Notes under the pieces: model-generated
Databases searched by the model: none
What the model saw: only the letters and a program-made list of their open reading frames with translations
Told to the model about the DNA's origin: nothing
From: Deltaproteobacteria bacterium
GTDB lineage: Bacteria; Desulfobacterota; Desulfobacteria; Desulfobacterales; SURF-15
Direction of reading: 5' to 3'
Assembly (NCBI GenBank): GCA_019309565.1
Contig: JAFDFZ010000001.1
Span: forward strand, 1 to 64,000
DNA length: 64,000 bases
Position numbers and translations under genes: made by a program
Shown here: piece by piece, positions 7,617-16,734 of the stretch
Position numbering within the stretch: the stretch's first letter is position 1
Layout: the number at the start of each line of letters is the position of its first letter

Positions 7617-8987
7617 ATGACAGGCACACACGGCCATCTCAACCGAGACATCATGGTCCTTTTACTTGGAGATTTTCTGATCGCCAGTTTTTGCTATACC
7701 TTTGTTCAGTTTCTTCAGAATGCTTATTTTCAGCTCGATCAATTCAGTCAAACCAGGGTTCTGATATATATCTGCATTTTGATTCTCTGCTCTCTTGCGG
7801 TTGAACTATGCCTTAAGAAGCGATCAAAGCAACGCAATTTCTTCCTTCGACTTCTAACTGCAAGCTTGCTGGCGCTTACGGCGCTCACCGTTTTCAACAG
7901 CCTTATTGACATGCCCCGGCAAAGGGAAACCATATACATATACTCGATCCTCGTTGTCTATTTTGCATTTCAATGGATTTGGCACTTTATCTTCACCACG
8001 ATTAAAGTGCTGCGGCAGAATAAGAAGCGGGTTCTGATTTTGGGTTCCGGGCCTCAGGCCAAAATTATCGGCACTCTGCTCAATGGTCATTCAAACGGTT
8101 ACCGGCTGGTGGGATACATTAAGGAACCCGAACTTATGCCTCAGGTACCGCATGAACACATAGTCGGTGCATGGGACCGCCTGTTGAGCGTCATCGAGGA
8201 AGTCAAACCTCATCTGCTCGTCATCTGTTTGAAGGAAAAGCGAGGGGTCCTTCCGCTTGAGGATATTCTCGAATCGAAATTCAATGGCATCGAAATACTC
8301 GATATGGTTACCTTCTACCAAAAAATCACCGGCAAACTCTTGATAGAATACACGACGCCGAGCTGGTTTATCTTCTCGGACAGTTTCAAAATATCCAAAT
8401 TCAAGACAATCGCCCAGCAGGTTCTCAACAAACTGTTGGCTGCAGTAGGCTTGTTGGTCATGCTGCCCTTCCTGCCGCTGGCAGCTCTGCTGATCAAACT
8501 GGATTCCCCGGGGCCCGTATTCTATCGTCAGGTTCGCATCGGCCTGAGGGGAACCCTGTTCGTACTATATAAACTAAGAACCATGGTCGAAGATGCAGAA
8601 AGCAGTGTGGGTGCGCAATGGGCGGTTGAGGAAGACCCGCGTATCACCCGGGTTGGTAGATTTTTGCGGAAAATGCGGCTGGATGAAGTCCCCCAATTGT
8701 ACAATGTTTTGAAAGGCGATTTAAGCATCGTAGGACCGCGCCCTGAACGCCCCGAGTTTATTGCCCGGCTCCAAAAGGTGATTCCCTATTACTCCGAGAG
8801 GCATTGCGTAAAACCGGGTCTTACCGGCTGGGCGCAAATTAACTATCCCTACGGCGCTTCGGTAGAAGATGCCTTGGAAAAACTGCGCTACGATCTTTAT
8901 TACATCAAAAATTTTTCTATTTTCTTCGATTTTCAGATTATCTGGAAAACACTTGCCGTCGTTCTATGGGGCAGGGGGGCCCGTTAG
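7617..8987 (+). CDS. polyprenyl-phosphate sugar phosphotransferase (EPS priming enzyme)
   Basis: 456 aa. Four N-terminal membrane segments (about 10-125) precede a nucleotide-binding-like domain (VLILGSGPQAKIIGTLL near 140). A fifth hydrophobic segment follows near 270-300, then the catalytic bacterial sugar transferase domain with SPGPVFYRQVRIG, YKLRTM, DEVPQLYNVLKGDLS, VGPRPERPEF and KPGLTGWAQI. It starts EPS synthesis by moving a sugar-1-phosphate onto undecaprenyl phosphate. It resembles the EpsB-type transferases of exosortase-associated EPS loci. First gene behind the sigma-54 promoter. Confidence 0.93.
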   Translation: MTGTHGHLNRDIMVLLLGDFLIASFCYTFVQFLQNAYFQLDQFSQTRVLIYICILILCSLAVELCLKKRSKQRNFFLRLLTASLLALTALTVFNSLIDMPRQRETIYIYSILVVYFAFQWIWHFIFTTIKVLRQNKKRVLILGSGPQAKIIGTLLNGHSNGYRLVGYIKEPELMPQVPHEHIVGAWDRLLSVIEEVKPHLLVICLKEKRGVLPLEDILESKFNGIEILDMVTFYQKITGKLLIEYTTPSWFIFSDSFKISKFKTIAQQVLNKLLAAVGLLVMLPFLPLAALLIKLDSPGPVFYRQVRIGLRGTLFVLYKLRTMVEDAESSVGAQWAVEEDPRITRVGRFLRKMRLDEVPQLYNVLKGDLSIVGPRPERPEFIARLQKVIPYYSERHCVKPGLTGWAQINYPYGASVEDALEKLRYDLYYIKNFSIFFDFQIIWKTLAVVLWGRGAR

Positions 8988-9108
8988 GGTGATGACAGGA
9001 GTCGGTACAATATCTAGTTTTTTCAATCCGTATAGTTTACAGTTCCAGACATTGCTGTTTTGCTGGACCTGAACGCTGTTTATGGAAGGCTACCGGGAGA
9101 TGACTGCA

Positions 9109-9786
9109 ATGAAAACACATAAAACCCTGTCAATGTTTTGTTTTGTATTTATTTTTTTAATGCTTTACAGCTGCTCCACAGGAGAGTATACTATCTCCCC
9201 ACAACAGATCGAAATGAAAGGCTCCAAAACTGCGCCTTACCGGATTCAGAGCCTGGATGTGATTATGATCGAATTTCCTTTGACCGGAAAACATTCTCAG
9301 CAGGTGACGGTACGGCCGGATGGATCGATCATTCTCGATGTAGCGGGGGAGGTTAAAGCAGCGGGGCTGACCCCTCACGAACTTGCAGAATCCATCAAGA
9401 AGCGCTCGTCCCGGCGACTGCGAAACCCCGAGGTTGAAGTTACCATCGTGGAATCGTCTCAAAAAGTTTTCGTGGGCGGCGAGGTGGAGTCCGAAGGGAT
9501 CGTGTACTACCGTGAGGGCCTGACGGTCCTGCAGGCCATTTTCGAACGCGGCGGTTTTCGGAACACTGCCGAAACGAACAATATTTTGCTGATCCGCGCT
9601 GGTAAAGAAAAAGAAGAAATAAGGATGAACATCAAGAAACTAAAAATGGAAAATATTGCAGCCTTTATCGTGTCTCCCAACGATGTCATCTATGTTCCAA
9701 AAACCGGTGTGGCAAAAGCGGGCGTGGCAATGCAACAATTCATTCGAGACATGCTGCCCATTGAACCCGCATACAGCATTCCGTAA
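9109..9786 (+). CDS. outer-membrane polysaccharide export lipoprotein (Wza/EpsA family)
   Basis: 225 aa. I chose the ATG at 9109 because GGGAG sits 9 nt upstream and the product begins with a lipoprotein signal peptide ending in a lipobox LYSC. An in-frame ATG at 9082 would add 9 residues with no ribosome site. A Poly_export domain (YRIQSLDVIMIEF, then VRPDGSI about 70-80) is followed by one SLBB-like domain (KVFVGGEVESEGIVYYREG, about 125-190). It lacks the extra SLBB repeats and C-terminal helix of classical Wza, so it is a short member. It should form the secretion channel with the Wzz-like protein downstream. Confidence 0.9.
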   Translation: MKTHKTLSMFCFVFIFLMLYSCSTGEYTISPQQIEMKGSKTAPYRIQSLDVIMIEFPLTGKHSQQVTVRPDGSIILDVAGEVKAAGLTPHELAESIKKRSSRRLRNPEVEVTIVESSQKVFVGGEVESEGIVYYREGLTVLQAIFERGGFRNTAETNNILLIRAGKEKEEIRMNIKKLKMENIAAFIVSPNDVIYVPKTGVAKAGVAMQQFIRDMLPIEPAYSIP

Positions 9787-9906
9787 GCAGAGGCACTGGT
9801 TTGCCCGGCCCGCTTCGGAACCTCGGGACATCCGGCAGATTCATGGATCGACGGCTTTTGAATGCTGCCATAATTGTAAACCTTTCGACGGAAGAGAGGC
9901 CAAACG

Positions 9907-11340
9907 ATGTCACCCAGTATAGATAGCCAAACCTATCAATATATCTCATATATAGGGGGTATGATCAAGCGGCGCTGGCTGATGATGCTTTTGATCTTTT
10001 TGATCACGCTGATGCCGGCAATGATGTTTTCGGTAAACAAACCGGTGCGCTACCATGCCAGAGGGGAAATATTGCTGATACAAAACGCGAGGGTTAATAT
10101 CGAGCTTTCAGGAAATTTGTCCGAACGCGCATCCAGGAACATTATTCCTCTGGAGAAACTCAATTCAATGGTTGAAGTCCTCACCAGCAACAAAATGATT
10201 CGGAGAATGATCGATGCGCTCGAGCCGAACATAAAGAAGGCCGAAAAAGAAAAACTATTTCGTCTTTTTAAGCGTGAAATCAAGGCCAGGGTCATACCGG
10301 CTTCGAATGTCATTGAAGTCACCTATGCCGATGCGGACCCGATAAGGGCGCAAAAAGTTGTCAATACGCTGATTGTGATCTTTCGAGACGCTTACCGGCG
10401 ACTCGCCGAAGGCATGGGCGCGATGGAATTTTATCAGGAGCATTTCGAACAGGTCAACAGGCGGCTTAAGGTGAATATCGGCAAGTTGAACGAACTGCGC
10501 CGCAAGGAAGGTATTATGGACGACTTTAATCTCGTGCAAGACAATGCGTATAGACGCCTGGAAGAACTGAAGGAGGAACACGTCGGGCTGGGAAAGAAAA
10601 TCAGCGAAACCCAGACACGGATCGCACTGTTGGAGAAAGAACTGAGCGCACAACCCGAATACTTAAAGGGCAACTTCGAGCTGGTTGTGAATCCAACGCT
10701 TGTTGAAATGAAGCAGAAATTGACCGCTCTTGAACTTGAGAAGGCATCTTTGTTGATAAGATATACGGAAGAGTCTCGCGAAGTCCAGGATAAAGCGGCT
10801 GAAATCGACTCGATCAAAGCAAAGATCGCCCGGCTCAAGCCTATGATGGAGGGCAAAGCGGTTATGGTTCTCAATCCGGTGCACGAAAACATAAAGGCGG
10901 ATATTATTGAGGCCCGCACGGAACTGGTAACCTTACAAAACAAGCGAAACAAGGCAAATGAACAAATCCGGGAACAAAAAGCTCAAATATACCACCTAAA
11001 TCAACTGGTCCACAAATTTGTTTCTCTAGAAAATGCGGTTGAATCTGACAAGAAAAAGTACAATCACTACCTAGGCAAACTGGATGACGCGCGCTTTCTG
11101 AATGCGATGAATCAAAACCAGATCTCCTCCTTGCAAGTCATTGAAACAGCCGAAGCCGCGCTTCCAAACCGCATGCCCCTGTTGTACTCCACTCTGGCTT
11201 CGGTCATCTTAAGCCTGCTTCTGGCCGTCGGAACGTTATTTATGATGGAGACGTTTCGGCCACGGTTGAACAATCCCGAACAGGTAAAGAACCTGGTGAA
11301 ATTCCCGGTGTTGGGATCGATTTCGAAAAAGGCGGCTTGA
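9907..11340 (+). CDS. chain-length determinant protein (Wzz/EpsC-like co-polymerase)
   Basis: 477 aa. Two transmembrane segments, about 19-40 and 425-447, flank a long periplasmic region with a Wzz domain and heptad-rich coiled coils (about 150-390, rich in Glu, Lys and Leu). There is no fused kinase domain; the ATPase-like partner is separate at 13448. It controls EPS chain length and links the inner-membrane machinery to the export lipoprotein encoded just upstream. SD-like AGAGAGG precedes the ATG. Confidence 0.9.
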   Translation: MSPSIDSQTYQYISYIGGMIKRRWLMMLLIFLITLMPAMMFSVNKPVRYHARGEILLIQNARVNIELSGNLSERASRNIIPLEKLNSMVEVLTSNKMIRRMIDALEPNIKKAEKEKLFRLFKREIKARVIPASNVIEVTYADADPIRAQKVVNTLIVIFRDAYRRLAEGMGAMEFYQEHFEQVNRRLKVNIGKLNELRRKEGIMDDFNLVQDNAYRRLEELKEEHVGLGKKISETQTRIALLEKELSAQPEYLKGNFELVVNPTLVEMKQKLTALELEKASLLIRYTEESREVQDKAAEIDSIKAKIARLKPMMEGKAVMVLNPVHENIKADIIEARTELVTLQNKRNKANEQIREQKAQIYHLNQLVHKFVSLENAVESDKKKYNHYLGKLDDARFLNAMNQNQISSLQVIETAEAALPNRMPLLYSTLASVILSLLLAVGTLFMMETFRPRLNNPEQVKNLVKFPVLGSISKKAA

Positions 11341-11472
11341 TCAACCTGATTGATCCGATGCGTTAGTACGGCCAATCGGCGATGAGAGGGCGGCCGGATT
11401 GCATGGAACGCACAGAATTTCGGCAACTGCAGACCGTGGTGGTCGCGTTTATTAAATTCAGAAAAAACAAAA

Positions 11473-13482
11473 ATGTATGATCAATTTTACGGTTTTAACA
11501 AAAAGCCTTTCAGCATCAGCCCGGATCCGAATTTTATCTACCTGAATTCCGATTACCGCGAAGCCCTGGCGGTGTTGCAATACGGTATTGAACAGCGCAA
11601 AGGAATCGTCTGTCTGATCGGCGAAGTAGGCACTGGCAAGACCATGCTCCTCAACAAACTGCTGGAAAGTGTCGATCAGCATGTCACATCGATCTTGCTG
11701 TCCTGCCCGGAGCTGAGTTACAGGGAACTCATAGAATTCGTACAAATGCAGCTCGGTGTACAGGTCTTTTCCAAAAACGTGACCGAACAGGTGGCTGCAT
11801 TATATAAGTATCTGTACGAAATGAGGAAACAGAATCGGACCGTGGTGCTGATCGTCGATGAGGCCCAGTCGCTGAGCGTTAAGATGCTCGAGTTTCTCCG
11901 GCTGCTTTCGAACCTGGAGACATCTGAAGACAAATTACTGCAGATCTTCCTCGCTGGCCAGCCCGAGCTCAAAAACAAGCTGAATTTGCCTGAATTGCGT
12001 CAATTCAAGCAACGGATTGCCGTCAGTTTTCGTTTGGGACCGCTAAAGGTCGAAGAAATACCCGTGTACATCGCCCACCGATTGAACATCAGTGGTTGTG
12101 CCATTGGCCTGCGATTGTTCAGCAGCGAAGCCCTGACGTTGATCCAGCAGTACAGCGGCGGTATTCCGCGGCTTATCAATGCAATCTGTGAAAATGCGTT
12201 ATTGATCGGGTATGCGCTGTCAAAGCCCCAAATTGACCATAATATCATTGAAGAGGCGGCCCAAGACCTGATGCTGGAGAAACCGACCACCGGTGATGAG
12301 AAGAAAACCGGAACCACCGATGGCTGCATCGTTCCCTTGAAACCGGAGAAACCGTCCTCCACCGAACCCGAAACCCGAAAAGCAGTCCGAACCGGCACTT
12401 TCTTGAAAATTTCTGCCGCTTCAGCAGCCCTGGCAGTGATTTTGTGGTTTGTTACAGCTGGCTGGCCAATGATAAACCGGGGGTTGCCGAAGGGGTGGGC
12501 CGAGGCCCCGGCCTTGAAAGCCGTGCACGGGTTTATCCATCAAAACCTGGCAAAAATAAGGACTTTTCTGCCGCTCGGCCAGGCAGGTGGTGCCAAGGCA
12601 ACTGACCCGGAAGCAGGTCAAAAGACAAATATTTACTCTGACTCGATTCCGGAAAGCGAATTACCTCTCGCAAGAACAGGAACAAATCCTTCCGATGATC
12701 CTTCTGCTGGGCAAAACCGTCAACCGCTGCCGGTGGAATACGTTAACGATGATCCTATCTCTTCCGGGTGGCCGGAAGAAATAAGGAATGAAAAACCGGA
12801 GCGTCGAACAGATTCCGGTGATGGCAAGCCATTTTTCGCGCCGCCGCACCCACCACCCATAATAAGAGATCGGATAAAGGATCGGACAAAAGAGGAGATG
12901 CTCGAGCCGGCCGGCAAATCGGCGCCTTCCAATATGATATCCGAAAATAAGCTTTCGGCAATAGCCGACGGCACCGGTAATCCCGAAGCTGCACTTTCAG
13001 ATCCGGAAGAGCCTTCTCGGTTCAGGATCATCCATAGTGGGGACACTATCAGCAAAATTGCCCTGGAAACTTACGGACTTATGACACCGTATATTTGGGG
13101 GCTTGTCCATCTGGCCAATCCGGAAATCGAAGACCTGAATGTGATTCACAAGGGCAAGATTCTCAATCTTCCTCCGCTGGTGCCAGAATCGAGGATTTTT
13201 TTGAACAATGACGGCCAATATCTGATTTACCTTGACGCAGCCACAGATGTGCACCAGGCCTGGAAGCTCAAAGGCATTATAGAAAAGCACGGGGGCATCA
13301 AGGTTAACGTTTCTTTTGCCCAACTCACATCCGATATCGGCTTGTACCTGTTGCAGACCGGTTGGTTTCTCACCTACCGGGAAGCATTGGACAAGCTGAG
13401 AAAATTATCGGAAATCCCCTTAATTTCAAAGATAATGGAGGCCAGAGATGAGCCGGATATACGACCTGCTATCAAAGGATAA
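11473..13482 (+). CDS. EPS-associated AAA ATPase with transmembrane and LysM-like C-terminus
   Basis: 669 aa. Residues 1-280 are an ExeA/GspA-type AAA ATPase: FYGFNKKPFSISPDP at the N-terminus, Walker A GEVGTGKT near 53-60, Walker B VVLIVDEAQ near 135-143. This resembles the ATPase usually found in exosortase-linked EPS clusters. A transmembrane helix lies near 310-328 (SAASAALAVILWFV). A long Pro/Glu/Ser-rich periplasmic linker follows, then a LysM-like domain (about 516-570; HSGDTISKIALETYG) and a SPOR-like end. The ATPase is cytosolic and the C-terminus would reach the periplasm to touch peptidoglycan. The next gene overlaps by 35 bp. Confidence 0.88.
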   Translation: MYDQFYGFNKKPFSISPDPNFIYLNSDYREALAVLQYGIEQRKGIVCLIGEVGTGKTMLLNKLLESVDQHVTSILLSCPELSYRELIEFVQMQLGVQVFSKNVTEQVAALYKYLYEMRKQNRTVVLIVDEAQSLSVKMLEFLRLLSNLETSEDKLLQIFLAGQPELKNKLNLPELRQFKQRIAVSFRLGPLKVEEIPVYIAHRLNISGCAIGLRLFSSEALTLIQQYSGGIPRLINAICENALLIGYALSKPQIDHNIIEEAAQDLMLEKPTTGDEKKTGTTDGCIVPLKPEKPSSTEPETRKAVRTGTFLKISAASAALAVILWFVTAGWPMINRGLPKGWAEAPALKAVHGFIHQNLAKIRTFLPLGQAGGAKATDPEAGQKTNIYSDSIPESELPLARTGTNPSDDPSAGQNRQPLPVEYVNDDPISSGWPEEIRNEKPERRTDSGDGKPFFAPPHPPPIIRDRIKDRTKEEMLEPAGKSAPSNMISENKLSAIADGTGNPEAALSDPEEPSRFRIIHSGDTISKIALETYGLMTPYIWGLVHLANPEIEDLNVIHKGKILNLPPLVPESRIFLNNDGQYLIYLDAATDVHQAWKLKGIIEKHGGIKVNVSFAQLTSDIGLYLLQTGWFLTYREALDKLRKLSEIPLISKIMEARDEPDIRPAIKG

Positions 13483-14170
13483 AAAAGGACGGGTCGGTTT
13501 GCTGGAGGGGCCTAAGGCTTTACCACACAAAGAAGCAGCTTTTCCCTCTGTATTCGAGCTGCCTGAGGTGCTGATCGACCGCGATTCCGAATCGCTCACG
13601 GAGTTCAGGGCCCTTTTGCGCAATTTACTCTTGTTGGACGATAGCACCTTTAAGAGCCTGATGATTTGCAGCGCTGCCGGCAAATCGGGGGCATCCACAG
13701 TGGCGCTCAATTTGAGTGTCCTGATGGCCCGTGAATTGGATACTCCGTTTCTGCTGGTTGAGGCCAATCCGTTTTCACCCTTGCTGTATCGATTCCGCAA
13801 AGGCAAACCCTGCGAAGGCTTATGTCAACTGCTGGAGGAACAGCGGCCCCTGGAAAACTATGTTTTACCGACGACGGAACCACGGTTGTTTGCGATGAGC
13901 GTCGGTGTTTCCGGTGCGGATCACAGCCGGATCTTCCACCCGAGCCGTCTGGAAAGTGTATTCAACAGGCTGAAGGCCGTATATCGCACGGTAATCATCG
14001 ATGGACCTCCCGTGCTCAAAGCCGACCGAAACCTGCAGATGGCCCACTATGTCGATGGGGTCATGCTGGTCGTACGAGCCGGAACCCTGGCCGAGAACAT
14101 CCGGTGTGCCATAGCCCGCCTTGAGGAACAACAGGCAAGAGTCCTCGGGCTGGTCATGAACAGTTGCTAA
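13448..14170 (+). CDS. BY-kinase-like ATPase with degenerate P-loop
   Basis: 240 aa, with the CpsD/CapB fold. The start is supported by GGAGG 6 nt upstream. Where active kinases read GEGKST, this protein reads AGKSGAST (residues 77-84), so the usual P-loop lysine position holds Ala82. The Walker A-prime motif is VEAN (104-107) instead of the usual I/VDAD. Walker B is kept (VIIDGPP, Asp185). The C-terminal Tyr cluster that BY-kinases autophosphorylate is missing; the protein ends at ...VMNSC. It could be a catalytically dead regulatory partner of the Wzz-like protein at 9907, or bind nucleotide without kinase activity. Overlaps the ATPase gene by 35 bp. Confidence 0.82.
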   Translation: MSRIYDLLSKDKKGRVGLLEGPKALPHKEAAFPSVFELPEVLIDRDSESLTEFRALLRNLLLLDDSTFKSLMICSAAGKSGASTVALNLSVLMARELDTPFLLVEANPFSPLLYRFRKGKPCEGLCQLLEEQRPLENYVLPTTEPRLFAMSVGVSGADHSRIFHPSRLESVFNRLKAVYRTVIIDGPPVLKADRNLQMAHYVDGVMLVVRAGTLAENIRCAIARLEEQQARVLGLVMNSC

Positions 14171-14209
14171 TATCCTTCGATCCTTAAATCTATCCTATTT
14201 AAAGATTCT

Positions 14210-15607
14210 ATGCCTGCACCATCCGAGCAACATCATCCACTGGTCGTGTCCGACTTACTGATACTGGGCATCTTGGGTACCGGAACGGCAGTCATCTCAT
14301 TTTTCGGTTTCCAGGTTCACGCCACCATATTGGCCGGCTGTGTGATAGCTGGGCTTGTGATTTTAAAACGCCCTGAAATCGGCATCCTCTTTTTCCTTTC
14401 GACCTTTCTGTTTTCTTACCCGTCTTTTCTGCGGGGCATCGGTATGATTACTCCCAATAATCTGCTCGGGCTCGTATTTATCTTCCTGCTTTTAGAGCGC
14501 ATTTTTAGAAAAGAGGGTGCCTGGTTCTTGAGGGTGCCCCAGGTTCAACTGCTCATTGGCATCGGGATCGTTTTTCTGCTCTCTGCGCTGTTCTCAAAAG
14601 CACCTCCCGAGTTCATGTCACCGGACGACCGTACCCGCAAAGAACTATGGGATTTTTACACGCAGTGCGCTTTTCTGGTTTTCATGGTCTCCTTCATCCA
14701 AACCCGCAGCCACCTGAAGGCCGTTTATGCACTATTGTTGTTCTCAGTAATCCTAACGGCCGTCTTGGCCTTGTTATTTTTCGTCCCAACCGGTGGTTTT
14801 TCACGCGCAATGGCCCAGGGAGGCATCAGAATGGCGAAAAATTCAAATCACCTGGCATTTTATTGTCTCTTTGGCCTCGTGTGTTCCTTCTATCTGCTTC
14901 AGGAAACCGGAAATCTGTTTCTCAAGGGAACCCTCGGGGTTTTAATCATGATTCTGTTGCTCGTCATCCTGCTTTCGGCATCCCGAAATGCTTTTTTAAA
15001 CCTCCTGGTGTTTTTTGGTGTGGTGACCTTTGAATCCGGATTAGAACTTAGAAAAATAATGTTGATTCTCTTTTTGGGGGGAGTTCTACTGCTGCTGGCT
15101 TTCAATCTGGTTCCAAAACAACATCTGGACCGTATCACCGCGCTGCAAATGGACCCCACTCAAATGGAAGCATCCGGGTCGATCAGGGAAAGAAAAGAAT
15201 CCCTTAAGATCGGTTTGCGAATCTTTCTGGATTCAAACCCCCTGCTCGGGGTAGGTCCGGGAAATTTTCGGTGGATCCGGCAGACCCATTACGACCACAA
15301 ACGCGTCGCCACGCACAATGCTTATCTATGGGCAATTCTAAGCGGCGGTGTTCCCGCTCTTGTCCTCTATCTTTTGTTGTTCTGGACCAGTTTGAAGGAT
15401 CTTAGCTGGATGTTGCGACAAAAAACCGAAGCTTCCCTGCCGCCGAAATGGATGGTCAAGACCACACGCACCGTTCTTCTCCTTTTCATGGTGTTTTCGA
15501 TCTTCACGGAATCCTTTCTGCATATTATGCCGTTTTTTTTGATCGCTACCACGATCATCATGAAACGCGCTTTCCTGTACCGCCTGCAAGAGCCGAGTAC
15601 ACCATGA
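14210..15607 (+). CDS. O-antigen ligase/polymerase family membrane protein (Wzy-like)
   Basis: 465 aa with about ten to twelve hydrophobic segments. A Wzy_C-type stretch follows a long loop near 325-385 (NPLLGVGPGNFRW, then THNAYLWAILSGG). Such proteins polymerise lipid-linked repeat units in the periplasm or ligate them to an acceptor. Placement between the chain-length machinery and the glycosyltransferases favours the EPS polymerase role. It overlaps the next glycosyltransferase start by 4 bp (ATGA). Confidence 0.85.
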   Translation: MPAPSEQHHPLVVSDLLILGILGTGTAVISFFGFQVHATILAGCVIAGLVILKRPEIGILFFLSTFLFSYPSFLRGIGMITPNNLLGLVFIFLLLERIFRKEGAWFLRVPQVQLLIGIGIVFLLSALFSKAPPEFMSPDDRTRKELWDFYTQCAFLVFMVSFIQTRSHLKAVYALLLFSVILTAVLALLFFVPTGGFSRAMAQGGIRMAKNSNHLAFYCLFGLVCSFYLLQETGNLFLKGTLGVLIMILLLVILLSASRNAFLNLLVFFGVVTFESGLELRKIMLILFLGGVLLLLAFNLVPKQHLDRITALQMDPTQMEASGSIRERKESLKIGLRIFLDSNPLLGVGPGNFRWIRQTHYDHKRVATHNAYLWAILSGGVPALVLYLLLFWTSLKDLSWMLRQKTEASLPPKWMVKTTRTVLLLFMVFSIFTESFLHIMPFFLIATTIIMKRAFLYRLQEPSTP

Positions 15608-16734
15608 TCCCCGTCGCCTACTTCATCCACAATCTGAACACCGGAGGAGCGGAAAGGCATCTGCTGATGATTTTTAGACATCTCGACCGCCGCCGATTCC
15701 GGCCTATCCTCTTCTGTCTGGGCGATGGGAGGCAGCGCACGCTTTACGAGGAGCTTCGGTCTCTGACAGTGGAAACCGTCAACATCGGGTTTCCGAACCG
15801 CTGGACAAGCCCGCAGGCGCTGATCAAAACTCTTAACACAGCCACGATGCTCCACCGCCGAAAGGTCAGGATCGTCCACGGATACCTGTTCGAGGGTAAT
15901 CTGATAGGTGCCCTGGCCGGCCGGATGGCTGGAATCCCGGTTGTCATCGGCAGCAAAAGGAGCTTTGACCACTATCGCAGACTGCGGCGCCTCGCCTGTC
16001 GATTCAACACAGCGATGGTCACCCGAGTGACGGCAAATTCACGGTCCGTTGAAGAGTTTGTGCTACGTCAAGAGCCCGAAAGCCGGGGGAAGATCGTCGT
16101 GATTCCAAACGGGATCGACATCTGCCCGGTCAGAAACCGGTCTGCCCAGGACCGTGCAAAGTGGCACATACCGCCCGAAGCTCCGGTGGTCGGAACAGTG
16201 GCGCGCTTTTTTTGGAAAAAGAACTATCCGTGTTTTTTAGATATGGCGGTAAAGGTCCTGGCGAAGCGACCGGATGCCTATTTTATTGCGATCGGCGATG
16301 GACCGCAACTGCCGCAGATGCAAAAGAAAGCCCTCGAGTTGGGGTTGGAAGACCGGATGGTATTTACCGGATGGCAGAAACAGCCCGAAGAACGATTACT
16401 GCGGCTTTTTGATGTTTACGTTTGCACTTCTGTCATTGAAGGCATGTCGAACGCCATGCTGGAGGCCATGGCCCAAAGCCTGCCGGTAGTGGCGACCGCC
16501 GTTGGTGGAAACACCGAAGTGGTCTCTCGCCAGGAAACCGGCTACCTTGTTGCCTCTGATGACCCGGATGCTCTGGCAGCCGCTGTCATAGAGCTGTTAG
16601 ACGACCCCAAGCGGCGTCTAAGCATGGGAAAAGCCGGGCGCAGGAAGGTCTGTGCTTTATTCAACAGCCGGGAAATGGTTCACAAGCTGGAAAGTCTGTA
16701 TGAGGATCTACTCTCCCAAAAGGGCGTTTCTTAA
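15604..16734 (+). CDS. GT4-family glycosyltransferase
   Basis: 376 aa. I chose the ATG at 15604, which overlaps the previous stop (ATGA). The longer in-frame start at 15448 would lie deep inside the polymerase gene. GT-B fold: NTGGAERHLLMIFRHL near the N-terminus, GDGPQLPQM near 230, and the EGMSNAMLEAMAQSLPVVAT nucleotide-sugar site near 280-300. It adds one sugar to the lipid-linked EPS repeat. Donor and linkage cannot be told from sequence. Confidence 0.88.
   Translation: MIPVAYFIHNLNTGGAERHLLMIFRHLDRRRFRPILFCLGDGRQRTLYEELRSLTVETVNIGFPNRWTSPQALIKTLNTATMLHRRKVRIVHGYLFEGNLIGALAGRMAGIPVVIGSKRSFDHYRRLRRLACRFNTAMVTRVTANSRSVEEFVLRQEPESRGKIVVIPNGIDICPVRNRSAQDRAKWHIPPEAPVVGTVARFFWKKNYPCFLDMAVKVLAKRPDAYFIAIGDGPQLPQMQKKALELGLEDRMVFTGWQKQPEERLLRLFDVYVCTSVIEGMSNAMLEAMAQSLPVVATAVGGNTEVVSRQETGYLVASDDPDALAAAVIELLDDPKRRLSMGKAGRRKVCALFNSREMVHKLESLYEDLLSQKGVS

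Noticed and set aside
10434-10952. 172-codon minus-strand frame rich in Ser
   Set aside because: Shadow of the Wzz-like coiled-coil gene.
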